Positions 1-10,681 of a stretch of 64,000 nt of DNA are shown piece by piece; the first letter of the stretch is position 1, and each line of letters opens with the position of its first letter. The position numbers and the translations under genes were made by a program. The DNA is from Pohlia nutans. Its lineage: Eukaryota > Streptophyta > Bryopsida > Bryales > Mniaceae. The DNA is taken from positions 12,170,001-12,234,000 of the forward strand of contig CM040103.1 in NCBI GenBank assembly GCA_022496805.1, read 5' to 3'. The notes beneath the pieces are model-generated. The model was not told the DNA's origin, did no database searches, and was given only the letters and a program-made list of their open reading frames with translations.

Positions 1-479
1 ATAGAAATCACTCAAACAGAACTGAAAAGTGGTTCCCCACTTTAGAAACAACAACAACATGGGCAGAACGCCCACCCCCACACTACCTTACTACTGCAAC
101 TGAAAAGGGGTTTCAAATCCCATCACAGAAAAGGAAACAAAAAAGCTTTTAGGAATTAGGACCCCACCCACCTCACACAATCACCGCCCCCCCCCCCTTC
201 CCTGAAATCAATCAAACTGAAACTGACCTCTCAAAGCATTCATTCCATTCTGCACTTTGTCTCTCTGTTTTTGATCCAGTATTGCTCCCACAATCGCCAT
301 TTTCACGTTTTGTCCGCGATGGAAAGACGATTCCAACGCACCCAACCTCGCGTTTTCTCGTTCTCGTATGCAAAAGTTACACAGTTTCAAACTTAAATTT
401 GGGCGGAGATCCCGAGGCGGTTGTTGTTTTTGAATGAGATGAGGATTCATTAGGGTTTGGGGGAGAGTTTGCTGCTGCA

Positions 480-2618
480 ATGGCAGGGATGTGGATTACG
501 CGGCTGGGGATCAAGGGGCACGAGGCGAAGGCGGATCCCCCCGTGGCGCTGAAGGGGGAGATTTGGTCGTTGCTGCCGGACGATGTGCTGGACCGCGTGA
601 TTGCGCGCTTGCCGTTGCCGACGCTGATCCGGTTGCAGACGGTGTGCAAGAAGTGGAGGATCAAGCTGCGCACGGGGAGCTTCATTCGTCTCTGCGAGGC
701 CGAGTGTGAGCGACCGCGGACGGAGTGGTTCCTCACGTTCGGGAACCAGAAGACCGGCACCGTTTGCTTCGCGTACGACGTGCACCTCTCCAAATGGCAC
801 ACCCTGCCTTTAGGGTTTCTCCCCTTCGAGCTCACCAATCGCTCGCCTCTCGCTGCGGCCGATGGCTTGATCTGCCTCGGCGCCGGCTGGAACCGCGGCG
901 CCATGCCCTCCAAGCTCGTCATCTGCAACCCCGTCTCCAGGTCAGTGATGATCTTCTCACGTTTTCTCACCAGCCTTTTGATCGCCAGCTTTGGTAGAAT
1001 ATTCGCAGCACCTTAATATAACTTAATAGGACCGTTTTCTACTGTAGCATTAAGGGAACATATTGCTGAACTCGATGTAAGAAAATAAACAATGCACTTC
1101 CGTGGGAATGTCGAGTTCAGCGAACATCTTGTCTCGTAAATGTTTCAATTCTTTGATGGTGTTTTTCAGAGCTACAATAGAAAGTATGCAAGCTTAACAC
1201 TATTTGAGCAATGTTGTGAAATTCGCAAGACATTTTTACTGTAGCATTAGGGGAACTTGAGAACACTATCAGAGAGTTCTGCAACTGTAGAACCACGATG
1301 AGTCGTTTGCCTTCGATATGTTGCTGAACTCGAAGTTTTCATGGAAGAAAGCAAATGGACAATGCACTTCGACGCGAATGTTGAGTTCAGCAAACTTCTT
1401 GGCTCATGAGTGTTTCTATTCTTTGATGGTCTCAACATCACTACGGCATTTTGAACGCCAGTTTGACATTTCTTTCTAGCAAATCCTTCAATCTTAGCTA
1501 CTTGCTCTTTTCATAACTTAACAGCATGTAGGGAACTTGAAAACATGGAACTCTTCGACTGTAGCATGAAGGGAACTTGAAAACACTATCAGAGAGTTCT
1601 GCAACTGTAGAACCACGATGAGTCGTGAGGCAACAAGTTTGATTTCATATGTTGCTAAACTCAACGTTTTCACAGAAGAAAACAAATGGATGATGTTGAG
1701 TTCAGCAAACTTCTTGCTTCATGAGTGTTTCTATTTGTTGTTGGTGTTTTCAGTGCTACAATAGAAAGAATGCAAGCTGTACACTATTTTGAACAATGTT
1801 GTGAAATTTGCAATTTGGCTAAATTTTGTGTTCACTGCTGCAGGTTTTGGCGAGACGTTGAGCTTCCGCCGCACATGGATCCGGCGTTGAGCTTACTCAG
1901 CGTGGCAGGGCTGGTGGTGGAAAGATTTGCTAGTACGTACAAGCTCATTGTGGTGGGGGAGGTTCGGAGAGCAGAAACCGTAACGAGTGGCGAAGTGAAG
2001 CTGTTAGTGGCCTACATCTTTGATTCAGTGTCCCAGCTCTGGAAATCGTACGAAACAGAACTGGATCCCTTGGATTTCTTCGCGTCCTTCCTGGCGAGCC
2101 GGTTTGGGATGCTCGTGGGCCATTCAATTCGTGCAGTGCTCTCGTCCGTGGTGTGTGAGGAGATTCTCTACTGCTTGACGGCTCGGCCGTATCAACTCCA
2201 CGCTTTCAACGTGATCAGCGAGGGCTGGACGAGGGTGAAACTCTCCTTGCCCGCGGAGATCAGCGGCCCGAGCCTGGTTGCGCGCCCCGGCCGCTTGTTT
2301 CTGGTGGGAGCCTACCGCCACAACCAGCATGACAAGGGCAACAACATCGGCATCTGGGAGCTCGACCGCGAGACGCGGCGGTGGAATGTGGTGGACATTC
2401 TGTTGGAAGCCATGCGGAGTAGCCACGCCAAGAGTCCTCCCCGCGAGACGGTGGGCAAGGAGGATGTGGTTTTGTTTGTGAAATGGGCCACCCGGTTCCT
2501 CGCGTACAACGTGAGTAAGAAGTCGTGGCTATGGCTGCCAGTGTGCATTCCCAGTGCCCAAGGCTCCCAGCCTTACCATAATGGCTACTTGTTTAGCCCC
2601 AGTCTGTTGCTCCCTTGA
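480..2618 (+). CDS. F-box protein, two exons
   Basis: CDS join(480..940, 1844..2618), 411 residues. Exon 1 ends CCAG|GTCAGT and exon 2 follows TGCTGCAG; the split AG+G codon restores one frame (NPVSR-FWRDVELPP). Residues about 31-70 (LPDDVLDRVIARLPLPTLIR, then a conserved VCKKW) are an F-box, the Skp1-binding module of SCF ubiquitin ligases. The rest resembles the kelch/FBA-type C-terminal half of plant F-box proteins (FAYDVHLSKWHTLPLGFLP, CNPVSR, later IGIWELDRETRRW), which normally binds the substrate. No transit peptide or membrane segment is seen. The first ATG after an AT-rich leader is used. The exons are GC-rich and the intron AT-rich. The family is large, so substrate and subfamily cannot be named. 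Fold assignment is confident; the role is inferred from the family. Confidence 0.88.
1037..1830 (+). repeat. Triplicated segment inside the F-box intron
   Basis: Three diverged direct copies fill most of the 903-bp intron, at about 1037-1230, 1237-1437 and 1555-1830. Each starts ACTGTAGCAT-AGGGAAC and runs through GTTGCTGAACTC, a GAGTTCAGCAAAC-TTCTTG block and TTTCTAT-C-TTTG-TGGT. Copies 2 and 3 also share ACTATCAGAGAGTTCTGCAA. Copies 1 and 3 continue into GCTACAATAGAAAG and TTGTGAAATT. The copies end just before the acceptor. Confidence 0.8.
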
Positions 2619-3533
2619 TCGTTGATATCGCCACGAGCACAGAAACATTGCTTTTTCCTATTGAGAGGCTATTGCAGGTGGAGCAGGCTCATTGCAATTG
2701 GCACCACCTGGATTTTGAAGTTCGCGTCAGCGAGGGTGGTTTTCAGAGATGCAAAATGAATGGTGCTTTGCCATGATCGAGACGGAGGTGGTAGAACTTG
2801 AGGTAGAGGTAAATTGATTCTTTCACTGAGGGCGGGTGGTGGTAGAATATGCAAGAGGGAAGACTGTGTGTATACCTGTATCATGCAAGGGCATAGGAGG
2901 CCAGTATGGCTGAAATATTTTTGGAACTCGTGTAGGTGCTTCCACTGTAGTCAAAGCTTGTTTGGGTGCCAGTGAGATGGTTAGAATCAGTCCATGATAA
3001 AAAAAAATCAATACAAGTAGTTTCTGCCTACATTTCAACGCTTCTCATTTTGTTCATTTAAGTCAACGCCATTGAGCAACAATACAATTTACTATACACG
3101 TTTGTGTCGGTACTGTGAAGTACGGTCCAATAAAGTAACAAATTTCTTATGTGTCCATTGAACAGAATTGTGTTTATGTTCTTCACAATACCATACCCGG
3201 CCGTAAGCGTCGGCACAATTATGTTTTTTTTTTCCCAAATGCTTTTCAACAAATGCCAAATTCTGTGGATATTCTCTGAGATTTAAAAAATTATTTGAGT
3301 TTCTCTTTTTATAATTATTATTCGCTGACATGTGATGCACAACTAACATAGTAGCCTTTTTTTTTTTTTTTTCTGTTGGTAGAGCGACACACACCCTCAA
3401 ATGTAGCCAAACAAAGAAAAAAATTGGATAGAATCATGCATACATAAATAGATGTTTCTAAAATTTGAAAATCTAGCCGCATTATCATGTTGAAGGGCAA
3501 GAAGTTATTATAGAGTGCTTCTTTGGAGAATGT
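2619..3533. other. 3' flank of the F-box gene; no gene seen
   Basis: Includes the likely 3' UTR of the F-box gene, then AT-rich sequence with a poly-T run at about 3358-3373. No coding region, RNA gene or clear element is recognised before the TTAA element that starts at 3538. Confidence 0.5.
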
Positions 3534-3537
3534 TTAA

Positions 3538-4078
3538 CCCTTTAGCGCGCCGGCGTCCAGATTCTGGACGCCGGATGAATTTCAGCAGCTCGATTTCTGT
3601 AGGTACCGGATGTTTTTCATCCATTTTTATTTATTTTTCATTCTTGTGCTAGTTGAATACCATTTGTACGGTATGGATTTTCCAAATAAGATAATGTGAA
3701 TTTTTGAATATTTACAAAAGTGATTAATGTCAAGTTTCAATCTTAGTTCAAAAAGAAAGACCTTAAATATGATTTTCCATAGTAAGTAGAATCAAATAAT
3801 GGAAACCATACCATCTCGTAGTGCATGTCATTCTAATTTCATTACAATATTTTTAATTTTTTTTGTGTTAATTTTGGATTTTTAATTGAATTTCAAGAGA
3901 AAACCTTGCAAAATTACTTTTAAAATATTAATAATAAATATGATGAATCCAACCGTACGGATGTTATCTACACATTGACATTTACAACTTTGTTTTGTAC
4001 ATCAACTCCATTTTCGTTTTTCATCAACCATTTTATAACAAATCTTTGGAAACAGTGTTGAATCAGGACGTTAAAGGG
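3538..4078 (+). mobile_element. TTAA element, family A (541 bp)
   Basis: Flanked by TTAA at 3534-3537 and 4079-4082. The ends are CCCTTTAGCG and CGTTAAAGGG. Just inside the left end lies a 12-bp perfect stem with a one-base loop (CCGGCGTCCAGA, T, TCTGGACGCCGG). Close copies lie at 19912-20451 and, inverted, at 49939-50477; a decayed inverted copy lies at 32241-32785. It has no coding capacity, so it is a non-autonomous DNA transposon. TTAA targets and CCC...GGG ends fit piggyBac-type transposition. Confidence 0.88.
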
Positions 4079-4095
4079 TTAAAGATGAGCTTTAA

Positions 4096-5388
4096 TTCCT
4101 AAACATATTGACTCTTTGAACACAAGTATATGCTAGCCTCAAAAATAGATGTTAGCACAGCTCAAATGTATAGTGGGGTACCAATCAAAATGTCATTTTC
4201 GAATTCGCAGTGAAAAAACTTTCAGTATTGCCAACTTTGAAAGCCTTGCAAGAGCTCAAAAATTGGTATTTTACCACGAAATTTTTACCAAAGAACAATC
4301 TTTAAGTTCATTATATGTATGCCAAATTTCAAGGCCAAAAGATTCACCAAAAAAAAGTTATTCAAAATCTACCAACATTGGTAAATTTCCACAGCTGCGA
4401 GCACAGCTGCCAACTTTAACAGCCTCCCAAAGATTGAATTATTTTTGTTTTGCCATGAAATTCTTGGAACAAAAACCTCTTTATGTTAGTAACATATGAT
4501 AAAAATTTCAAGGCCAAAAGATTAATACAAAAAAAGATATTATCAATCTACCAACATGTGTAGTTGTGGGAAACAATGGGGGAAACTTAGCTACCAACTT
4601 TGACACCCTCCCAACGGTTGAGAAATTGTCTATTTACCATGAAATTTTTGGCACAACATGCTCTTTATGATAAAAAACATTCATGCCAAATTTCAAGGTC
4701 AAAAAATTTATACGAAAAAAAATATTTACAATCTACCAATGTGTGTAGTTTCCCCCATTGTTTCCCACAACTACACATGTTGGTAGATTGTTAATATCTT
4801 TTTTTGTATTAAATTTTTGGCCTTGAAATTTTTAACATATGTTACTTACATAAAGAGGTTTTTGTTCCGAGAATTTCATGGCAAGAAAAAAATAATTCAA
4901 TCTTTGGGAGGCTGTTAAAGTCGGCAGCTGTGGAAATTTACCAATGTTGGTAGATTTTGAATAACTTTTTTTCGGTGAATATTTTGGCCTTGAAATTTGG
5001 CATACATATAATGAACTTAAAGATTATTCTTTGGTAAAAATTTCGTGATAAAATACCAAGTTTTGAGCTCTCAAGAGGCTTTCAAAGTTGGCAATACTGA
5101 AATTTTTCTCACTGCGAATTCGAAACGACATTTTGATTGGTACCCCACTGTACATGACAGTACCATAGCAAGCATTAAATCTACCCAACAAATTTGACAT
5201 ACTTGCAGTTGGAGGCCTCTTCAACATTATAAACAACTCCACATCACAAGAAAATTATTGTAATTGGTAGAGAATTTAATAGGCTCACAAAGGTGATTTG
5301 GATGAAAGTTATTTGAGGTTGTATGATAAAGATGCAAGGCTTTGAATTTGTTTGTGATCTAGTTTCTGGACACTGGGACATTTAGGGG
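4096..5388. mobile_element. Possible decayed TTAA element hosting a foldback
   Basis: The left edge TTAA (4092-4095) plus TTCCTAAACAT and the right edge ATGTCCC-side sequence GGGACATTTAGGGG plus TTAA (5389-5392) can be paired as weak ends of a TTAA element. Most of its inside is the foldback at 4163-5155. The right end is convincing; the left partner is tentative. Confidence 0.4.
4163..5155. mobile_element. Long foldback element built from ~180-bp units
   Basis: About 400-bp arms are inverted copies: AGTGGGGTACCAATCAAAAT near 4170 returns as ATTTTGATTGGTACCCCACT near 5150, and the arms stay similar to about 4596 and 4745. The left arm and centre consist of three diverged tandem units of about 180 bp. 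Each unit carries CCAACTTT, CCATGAAATT or CCACGAAATT, TTCAAGGCCAAAAGATT or a variant, and a closing ATCTACCAA. No open reading frame of note. Confidence 0.85.
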
Positions 5389-5392
5389 TTAA

Positions 5393-6078
5393 GCTGGCTC
5401 ACCTTAAGATGGGTTCTTTTGCCTAATTGGCATTTTAGTTGTTTGGTTTTAGTTGTTGAAAATTCAAAAAATCTTTACCAAGGTTTGTTCCCGAGATTCA
5501 ATGTATTTTTTCCTCTTTCAAATATATATATAAAAGATTGAAGGTTGCAGTGCCCGAGATTCAATGTATTTTTTCCTCTTTCAAATATACCGGTATACGG
5601 AGTATATAAAAGATTGAAGGTTGCAGTGTCAATCAGTTTAGTCATAGTGTTGTGAACAACAAAGAAAAAGTGGAACTTTATTGGACCCTATTGTATAATC
5701 ACCTCCAATAAGTATAAATATCCCTTGTTTGTCCCTTCAATGAAATGTTTGATTAAGGTAACTGCACCTAATTAGGACATTTTAATAAGTGAGTATAGTT
5801 CTTACTATTAAATTGGTCAATTTTAAAAGAAACCTTTTTAGCATTAATAGGGAGATTCTAATGCAATTGCGCGTGCCATATTTAGACACTATATACAAAA
5901 TTGTAAAGGTTCAAAGCTTTTTTGGTGGATGACAACAAACAAACAGAGACATAACATAATAGAGTAGTTCACAAAGTCCCCCTTTTCCATAACTAGGAGA
6001 ATCATAAATACTTTTTCATTTCCCGAGCCAAAAAGCACACTGTTAAGAATGCCAAGGCTTGTTACACTTTACCGCATG
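5393..6078. repeat. Intergenic, with a ~65-bp tandem duplication
   Basis: At about 5491-5629 a block starting CCCGAGATTCAATGTATTTT and ending GATTGAAGGTTGCAGTG occurs twice in tandem; the second copy has gained an ACCGGTATACGGAG segment. Nothing else is recognised in this stretch. Confidence 0.7.
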
Positions 6079-6082
6079 TTAA

Positions 6083-6646
6083 CCCCTAAAGGACCACAAC
6101 TATGTTTCTCTCCAAACACTCCAAAGTATCCCGTCTCGGAAACAGACAAACAGTTTTTGATTTAAAACCTTTTTGACCAATCCAACCGTAGGATATTTCA
6201 ACCAGCTTCAGTTTATTACAACCTAAAAAAATTCAACCGTTCAAGGTTCTTCAATAGTAAGATTATAGCTTCAAAGTTGGTTGAATTTTTTTTTGATTTG
6301 TGACCCAAGTTTGAAACTTTCAGAAAATGCCCAAAATGCAAAGTTTAGTCTTAGATTTGGTAAAAATGAATCTGGCAGTTGTGTATATGGGGGCGTTAGC
6401 TCATTGTGTACAAAAATTTAGATGCATAGCTCATTGTATGAAAATTTTCAGGAGTTGCCCGCAATTAGGTTTTTCACCTTTGCATGATTGTATCTTTTGA
6501 TCTATATATCATCTAAGTACGCAAATTACATTCCCATCTTCGTTACAAAGAGTAGAATCACCACAAAAAATCTCAATAATTGAGGATCGATACTCATTCC
6601 ATACCGAGCTAACCAAACTTGGAAAATCAGCCTTGTCCTTCAAGGG
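6083..6646. mobile_element. TTAA element, single copy (564 bp)
   Basis: Flanked by TTAA at 6079-6082 and 6647-6650. The ends CCCCTAAAGGACCA and TTGTCCTTCAAGGG are imperfect inverted repeats. Its terminal sequence resembles that of the 1.2-kb element at 59783-60987. No coding capacity. Confidence 0.75.
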
Positions 6647-6650
6647 TTAA

Positions 6651-7092
6651 AGTACTAGTGGGACCCGTGCCGTTGAGCACATTGAAGCCACTTGTTTCTG
6701 AGCTTGGGTTGTCTCCTCGACGAATTCCAACGCGGAACAGTCGAGTGAGACAAACCGAGCTGTATTTGTATAATAGATTGTATTACCAATGCGATATACC
6801 AAAGAGAAATTCGTACTCACTGATCAAACAAAAACACCAAGTCAATGAAAAAACCTCATCATCAATTCAGGCTTCACCCAAAAGATAAGAAGAAGCAACA
6901 AGAACACACACACACGAGTAAAACATGTCATGTAAAACCCTAATTGATTCCTGGAGAATTCGACAAATTCTGGAAGTCTGACCTAATTGCAATCCAGTAA
7001 TATACAGCACTTCCAAACCCTAAATGATTGTGCAAGAGTTGCAACCCTATTATACAATGAATGTGATAAAACTACAATGGAATGGCACTCAC
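6651..7092. other. 3' flank of NdhL gene; no gene seen
   Basis: Contains the probable 3' UTR of the NdhL gene on the minus strand. No other gene or element is recognised. Confidence 0.4.
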
Positions 7093-7623
7093 TCACTGCC
7101 ACGGCTCCTCGGCGCCATCTTTGGGCAAGCGACGGAAATTGATGAAAGGCGCAAGCAGCAACATGCCAGGGAAGAAGACGAAGACGAGCATGAACTGGAA
7201 GTACGTCTCAACGAAGCTACGCTTGTACCAGCGCAAGCGGAGGTAGTTGTAAATGACGAGCGGGATGACGAGGAAGTAGAGCAGCAGCCAGACGCCCGTG
7301 GTGATGTAGATGTTCGTCCACGCCTCGGGCGAGAATCGCATCATCTCCTCGATCTCGTCCGGGATCACCGCGTGCGCGGGGAACGCCGCGGTTAAACTGC
7401 TCCCGGCAGCAGCAGCAGCGGCCCACCACGCCCCCGGCTTCGACGTCGATTCCACGGGCGTGACCTGTGATTCTTGGATTTCCGCTGCGACGACGACATT
7501 GCGCTTCTTGGTGATGCGGAGGTTGGGAATTCCGGTGGCGTGGATGGGAACGCCATTAGGGAGGGGGAATTTGGTGAATGCCGTTGCAGCTCGTGCGAGG
7601 TGGAGCTGCGACAGGGTCGCCAT
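7093..7623 (-). CDS. ndhL: Chloroplast NDH complex subunit L
   Basis: Single-exon CDS of 176 residues. The start MATLSQLHLARAATAF opens a serine- and alanine-rich chloroplast transit peptide; an in-frame upstream extension is rejected because it is made of a 12-bp tandem repeat. Residues about 50-75 are alanine-rich and may form a further targeting segment. Two membrane segments follow, within TGVWLLLYFLVIPLVIYNYL and FMLVFVFFPGMLLLAPF. The linker LRLRWYKRSFVETYFQF and the tail PFINFRRLPKDGAEEPW match the conserved core of plant and cyanobacterial NdhL. NdhL is a membrane subunit of the thylakoid NADH dehydrogenase-like complex, which carries cyclic electron flow around photosystem I. The protein ends soon after the core. 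Confidence 0.85.
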   Translation of the reverse strand: MATLSQLHLARAATAFTKFPLPNGVPIHATGIPNLRITKKRNVVVAAEIQESQVTPVESTSKPGAWWAAAAAAGSSLTAAFPAHAVIPDEIEEMMRFSPEAWTNIYITTGVWLLLYFLVIPLVIYNYLRLRWYKRSFVETYFQFMLVFVFFPGMLLLAPFINFRRLPKDGAEEPWQ

Positions 7624-7714
7624 AGCTGGAGAATGAGTGAGTGAGTGAAGGCAGACGAGCGGGAGAGAAGAGGGATAAGTGAGTGAAGGCCTTTGTGGCT
7701 GCGAGAGCATGAAA

Positions 7715-7783
7715 ACTGGATGAATAACTGGATGAATAACTGGATGAATAACTGGATGAATAACTGGATGAATAACTGGATGA
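7715..7783. repeat. 12-bp tandem repeat upstream of NdhL
   Basis: ACTGGATGAATA is repeated nearly six times without interruption, 90-160 bp upstream of the NdhL start, within its probable 5' UTR or core promoter. The unit keeps frame (VIHP repeated when translated), but no start codon points to translation. Confidence 0.9.
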
Positions 7784-7861
7784 AATGTGTGGATGAAATA
7801 AGGTAGATGTAACTTGAGAGAGAATCGATAAGGCCTTGAGGTACTTGAGGTTTCAATTCCT

Positions 7862-8156
7862 AAGGTCGAGGCACCTAAAACCGACCAGGTACCCAAAACC
7901 GATCTGGCCTAATTTCTAGATTTTGAAAGAAAAGATGTACCTCATTTGTACATTAGAGCATATTATCAATTTTGGGTCCTGAAGTACTTTTCACTTTGAA
8001 AAATTGTACAAATTTCAATATTGGGAAATAATTCATGGAAAAATTTGCATTCTCCGCGAAAACTAACTTCCAACCCGGGAAAAATATCACCCTATTAATG
8101 GCTGGTCCAGAAATAGTGTAGGTAGCTTAAGTTATCGGTTTTAGGTGCCTCGACCT
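7862..8156. mobile_element. MITE with GGTCGAGGCACCTAAAACCGA ends
   Basis: About 295 bp between AAGGTCGAGGCACCTAAAAC and its inverse GTTTTAGGTGCCTCGACCTT. A close copy lies at 26408-26701. The flanking CTA and TTA suggest a TA or TWA target, as in mariner or Harbinger elements. It separates NdhL upstream sequence from a run of partly duplicated repeats (7790-8480). Confidence 0.75.
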
Positions 8157-8494
8157 TTAACGTCCAACCGTCCAGAAAGTGGATGATGTACAAAAGGATG
8201 AAATAAGTGGATGAAATAAGGTAGATGTACCCAAAAACCGATAACTTGAGAGAAAATCGATAATTTGAGGTTTCAATCCCTAAACGTCCAACCATCCAAA
8301 AGTACAAAATCAAACACACTTTTCTCATCCATCATTAACTTTTTGCAACGTGATTTTTTACTATATATGTATTGGGAAGTTAGCTTCATGCATGTGTGAT
8401 CCGATTAGAAAGGGGATGATTTGAGTCGATGAAATAAGGTAGATGTACCCAAAACCGATAACTTGAGAGAAAATGGATAGCTTGAGGTTTCAAT

Positions 8495-8836
8495 AGGGGT
8501 GTCACACCTCTTTCTTCTCATCCTCAATCTTCAGAGAATGGGGACGTGGCACGCTCTCCTTGAATGGTGGAGGGCCTATTCTCTGAAGATTGGAGAATTC
8601 GATTCTTCTCCTCCACTGGTGAAGAATGGAGAATGGAGAATGGAGAATGGCCCATGCTTGGAGGATGAGTAACCAACTAATAACCTCTATTCTTCATTCT
8701 CAATCTCGACAAACCACAAAAGGGGTGTCACATTTTCTCCATGGAGAAGTTATCCTATTGGCTCCTCTATTTCCTCATTCTCCCTCGCATTTTCCATTTT
8801 CCATTCTCCATTCTCCGAGGAGGTGTGACAACCCCT
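8495..8836. mobile_element. MITE with AAT target duplication (342 bp)
   Basis: The ends AGGGGTGTCACACCTC and GAGGTGTGACAACCCCT are inverted repeats. AAT is present on both sides (8492-8494, 8837-8839). The same host sequence without the element is present near 8270-8280 (GAGGTTTCAATCCCTA), which confirms the 3-bp duplication. The centre repeats GAATGGAGAATGGAGAATGG. A decayed copy lies at about 11957-12280. Confidence 0.85.
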
Positions 8837-9128
8837 AATCCCTACACGTCCAACCGTCCAAAAAGTGGATGATGTACAAAATCAAACTTTTCTCATCCAT
8901 CATTAACTTTTTGCAACTTGATTTTTCAATTATATATGTTATGGGAAGTTAGCTTCGTGCATGCGTGATCCCATTAGAAAGGGGATGATTTGTGAAAATT
9001 TCATGCCTCGTTTCATGTTGTAGTGATTCTTCCAAGATTTTGACGATTTCAGTGTAAAAGTGCTCTTAAAAAAAAATCAACTCATAAAATTAAGTAACCA
9101 AAAAATCTCCAAAAATCACTGCACTTAA

Positions 9129-9540
9129 GGTAGGAAAACCAAAAACGGTGAAATAAGGTGATTTGACCAGAAGGAATGGAGTTAGAAATTATGTGAAATT
9201 TTTTTGAGATGAAGAAGAAGAAATGATGAAGAATGCAAGTTGTTTTGTATTTTTATTCCCCGTAAATAATTATCTACAATTTCTCAAAGTGGGAAGTTTG
9301 TCAAAACTCCTTCTTGTATACTAGACTCTTCCTTTTCTACACAAGAAAACACCTAAAACGGTTAACTAATATCACAGAAAACCGCACACAAGGCTACTAA
9401 AAATTCAAAAAAAATTCGTAAATAAATTTTTAGTAATCCTGGTCATGCAAAAATTCTCCATTTTCGGTCTACCACCTCCCTGTTTTACTGCAACTCTAGT
9501 GCACGCCTTGACGGCATTAACCGTTTTTGGTTTTCCTACG
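9129..9540. mobile_element. TTAA-flanked element with a different end (412 bp)
   Basis: TTAA lies on both sides (9125-9128, 9541-9544). The inverted ends are GTAGGAAAACCAAAAACGGT, 20 bp perfect, unlike the CCCCTAAA ends of the other TTAA elements. It interrupts the family C element, whose sequence resumes with AGTATTACATT after it. Confidence 0.75.
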
Positions 9541-10069
9541 TTAAAGTATTACATTACAACCAATCACAACAAATTTCATGTACAAATTGTAGATATCTTA
9601 TTCGTAATCAAATTACAAAAGAATTTTGAATTTCAAGTTTCAAATTTTATACAAAAATATTGGTGATGCAATCCTAGATCTAACTATATGGATAGAATTT
9701 AGAATTTACAATGTACAACTTTTGTTTATACAGCAAGTGCAAAATATCCCTCTAGATTGTATGTTATGACAAAAGTGCCGAATCTAGAGACGGGTGAGGG
9801 CATTTGGGAGTTAAAGGTATGTGTGGAGGTTGTAAAATAGAAGACGAAATTTCCCAATTGGAAAATAAGGAACATGAAGATGAGTGGATGCATGATTTAT
9901 CTATTTCTGGAATGATCCTACTACAGAATTCACAAACTCCAGAAATCAGCAAAAATTTCCAACGGAGGATATAGAAGGATTTTGGTCAACAGAGGATCCT
10001 CCGATAGATCACCGCATACTTTCCGCCTACGGAGGATCCTCCGATGTGCTCCATTATGTTCCACATACA

Positions 10070-10673
10070 GTGTTCACTCGGGTGGGTCACTCTTCATATA
10101 TTTTGGGTACCACGTGCGGCGAGGGGGTGTTTTTTGGGGGGCTATTTACCTCCTAGCTGAAAATAAAAGGACCCTTATGATTACTTAATGGGAAAAATGG
10201 CCTATATTATGGACTCTATCATTTTTTATAAAACGGTGTCCAGTGCAATTTTTTGTATGCTATCTTCCTTGTAAAGGCTTAAATATAATCTAAAAGTAAC
10301 ATGATTTTAATTCAAGTGGACAAAACTAAGCTTTCGTCTACTTCTAAACCTACTTTTCGTCCACCGCACAGCTGACGGCCCTTTCCTACCAACTGTGCTC
10401 CAGCTATTTCCCCCCAAAATAGATTGTATTCAGTTTAATACCTTGGATCCCATTCGCAATTCCCTAAATTACATGTACTAAGATCATAATGGACCAAAAT
10501 TGTGGTGTACGTAAATTATTTATAATGGTCTGTACTCTTTCATTGCATTCTATATTATTTGTAATTTTTTTATAAATTCTTATAAATTTTACCTATGATG
10601 AATAAAACCCATGCTATTTTTTGCCGCACGTTGTTTGTAAAATGGAGTAAGTGACCCACCCGAGAGTGTTCAA
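10070..10673. mobile_element. hAT-like element with 8-bp target duplication
   Basis: CACATACA occurs immediately before (10062-10069) and after (10674-10681) the element. The inverted ends share CTCGGGTGGGTCACT (GTGTTCACTCGGG on the left, CCCGAGAGTGTTCAA on the right). An 8-bp duplication fits hAT-type transposition. The inside has facing poly-G and poly-C stretches (about 10127-10142 and 10410-10418) that extend the inverted symmetry. No transposase. Confidence 0.8.
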
Positions 10674-10681
10674 CACATACA

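Larger units (their letters stand above)
8492..9810 (+). mobile_element. TTAA element, family C, interrupted twice
   Basis: The body matches family C elsewhere (TTTTCTCATCCATCAT, TGGGAAGTTAGCTTCGTGCA, AGAAAGGGGATGATTTGTGA). The left end is AATCCCTACACGTCC with a decayed TTCA flank; the right end is GCATTTGGGAG before TTAA at 9811-9814. The MITE at 8495-8836 and the element at 9129-9540 are inserted in it. A truncated second copy of its left part lies at about 8275-8420. Confidence 0.7.

Noticed and set aside
7093..7896. Longer NdhL reading frame with HPVI repeats at its start
   Set aside because: The extension is a 12-bp tandem repeat that happens to stay in frame and is not protein-like; the transit peptide starts at 7623, the first ATG with a typical context.
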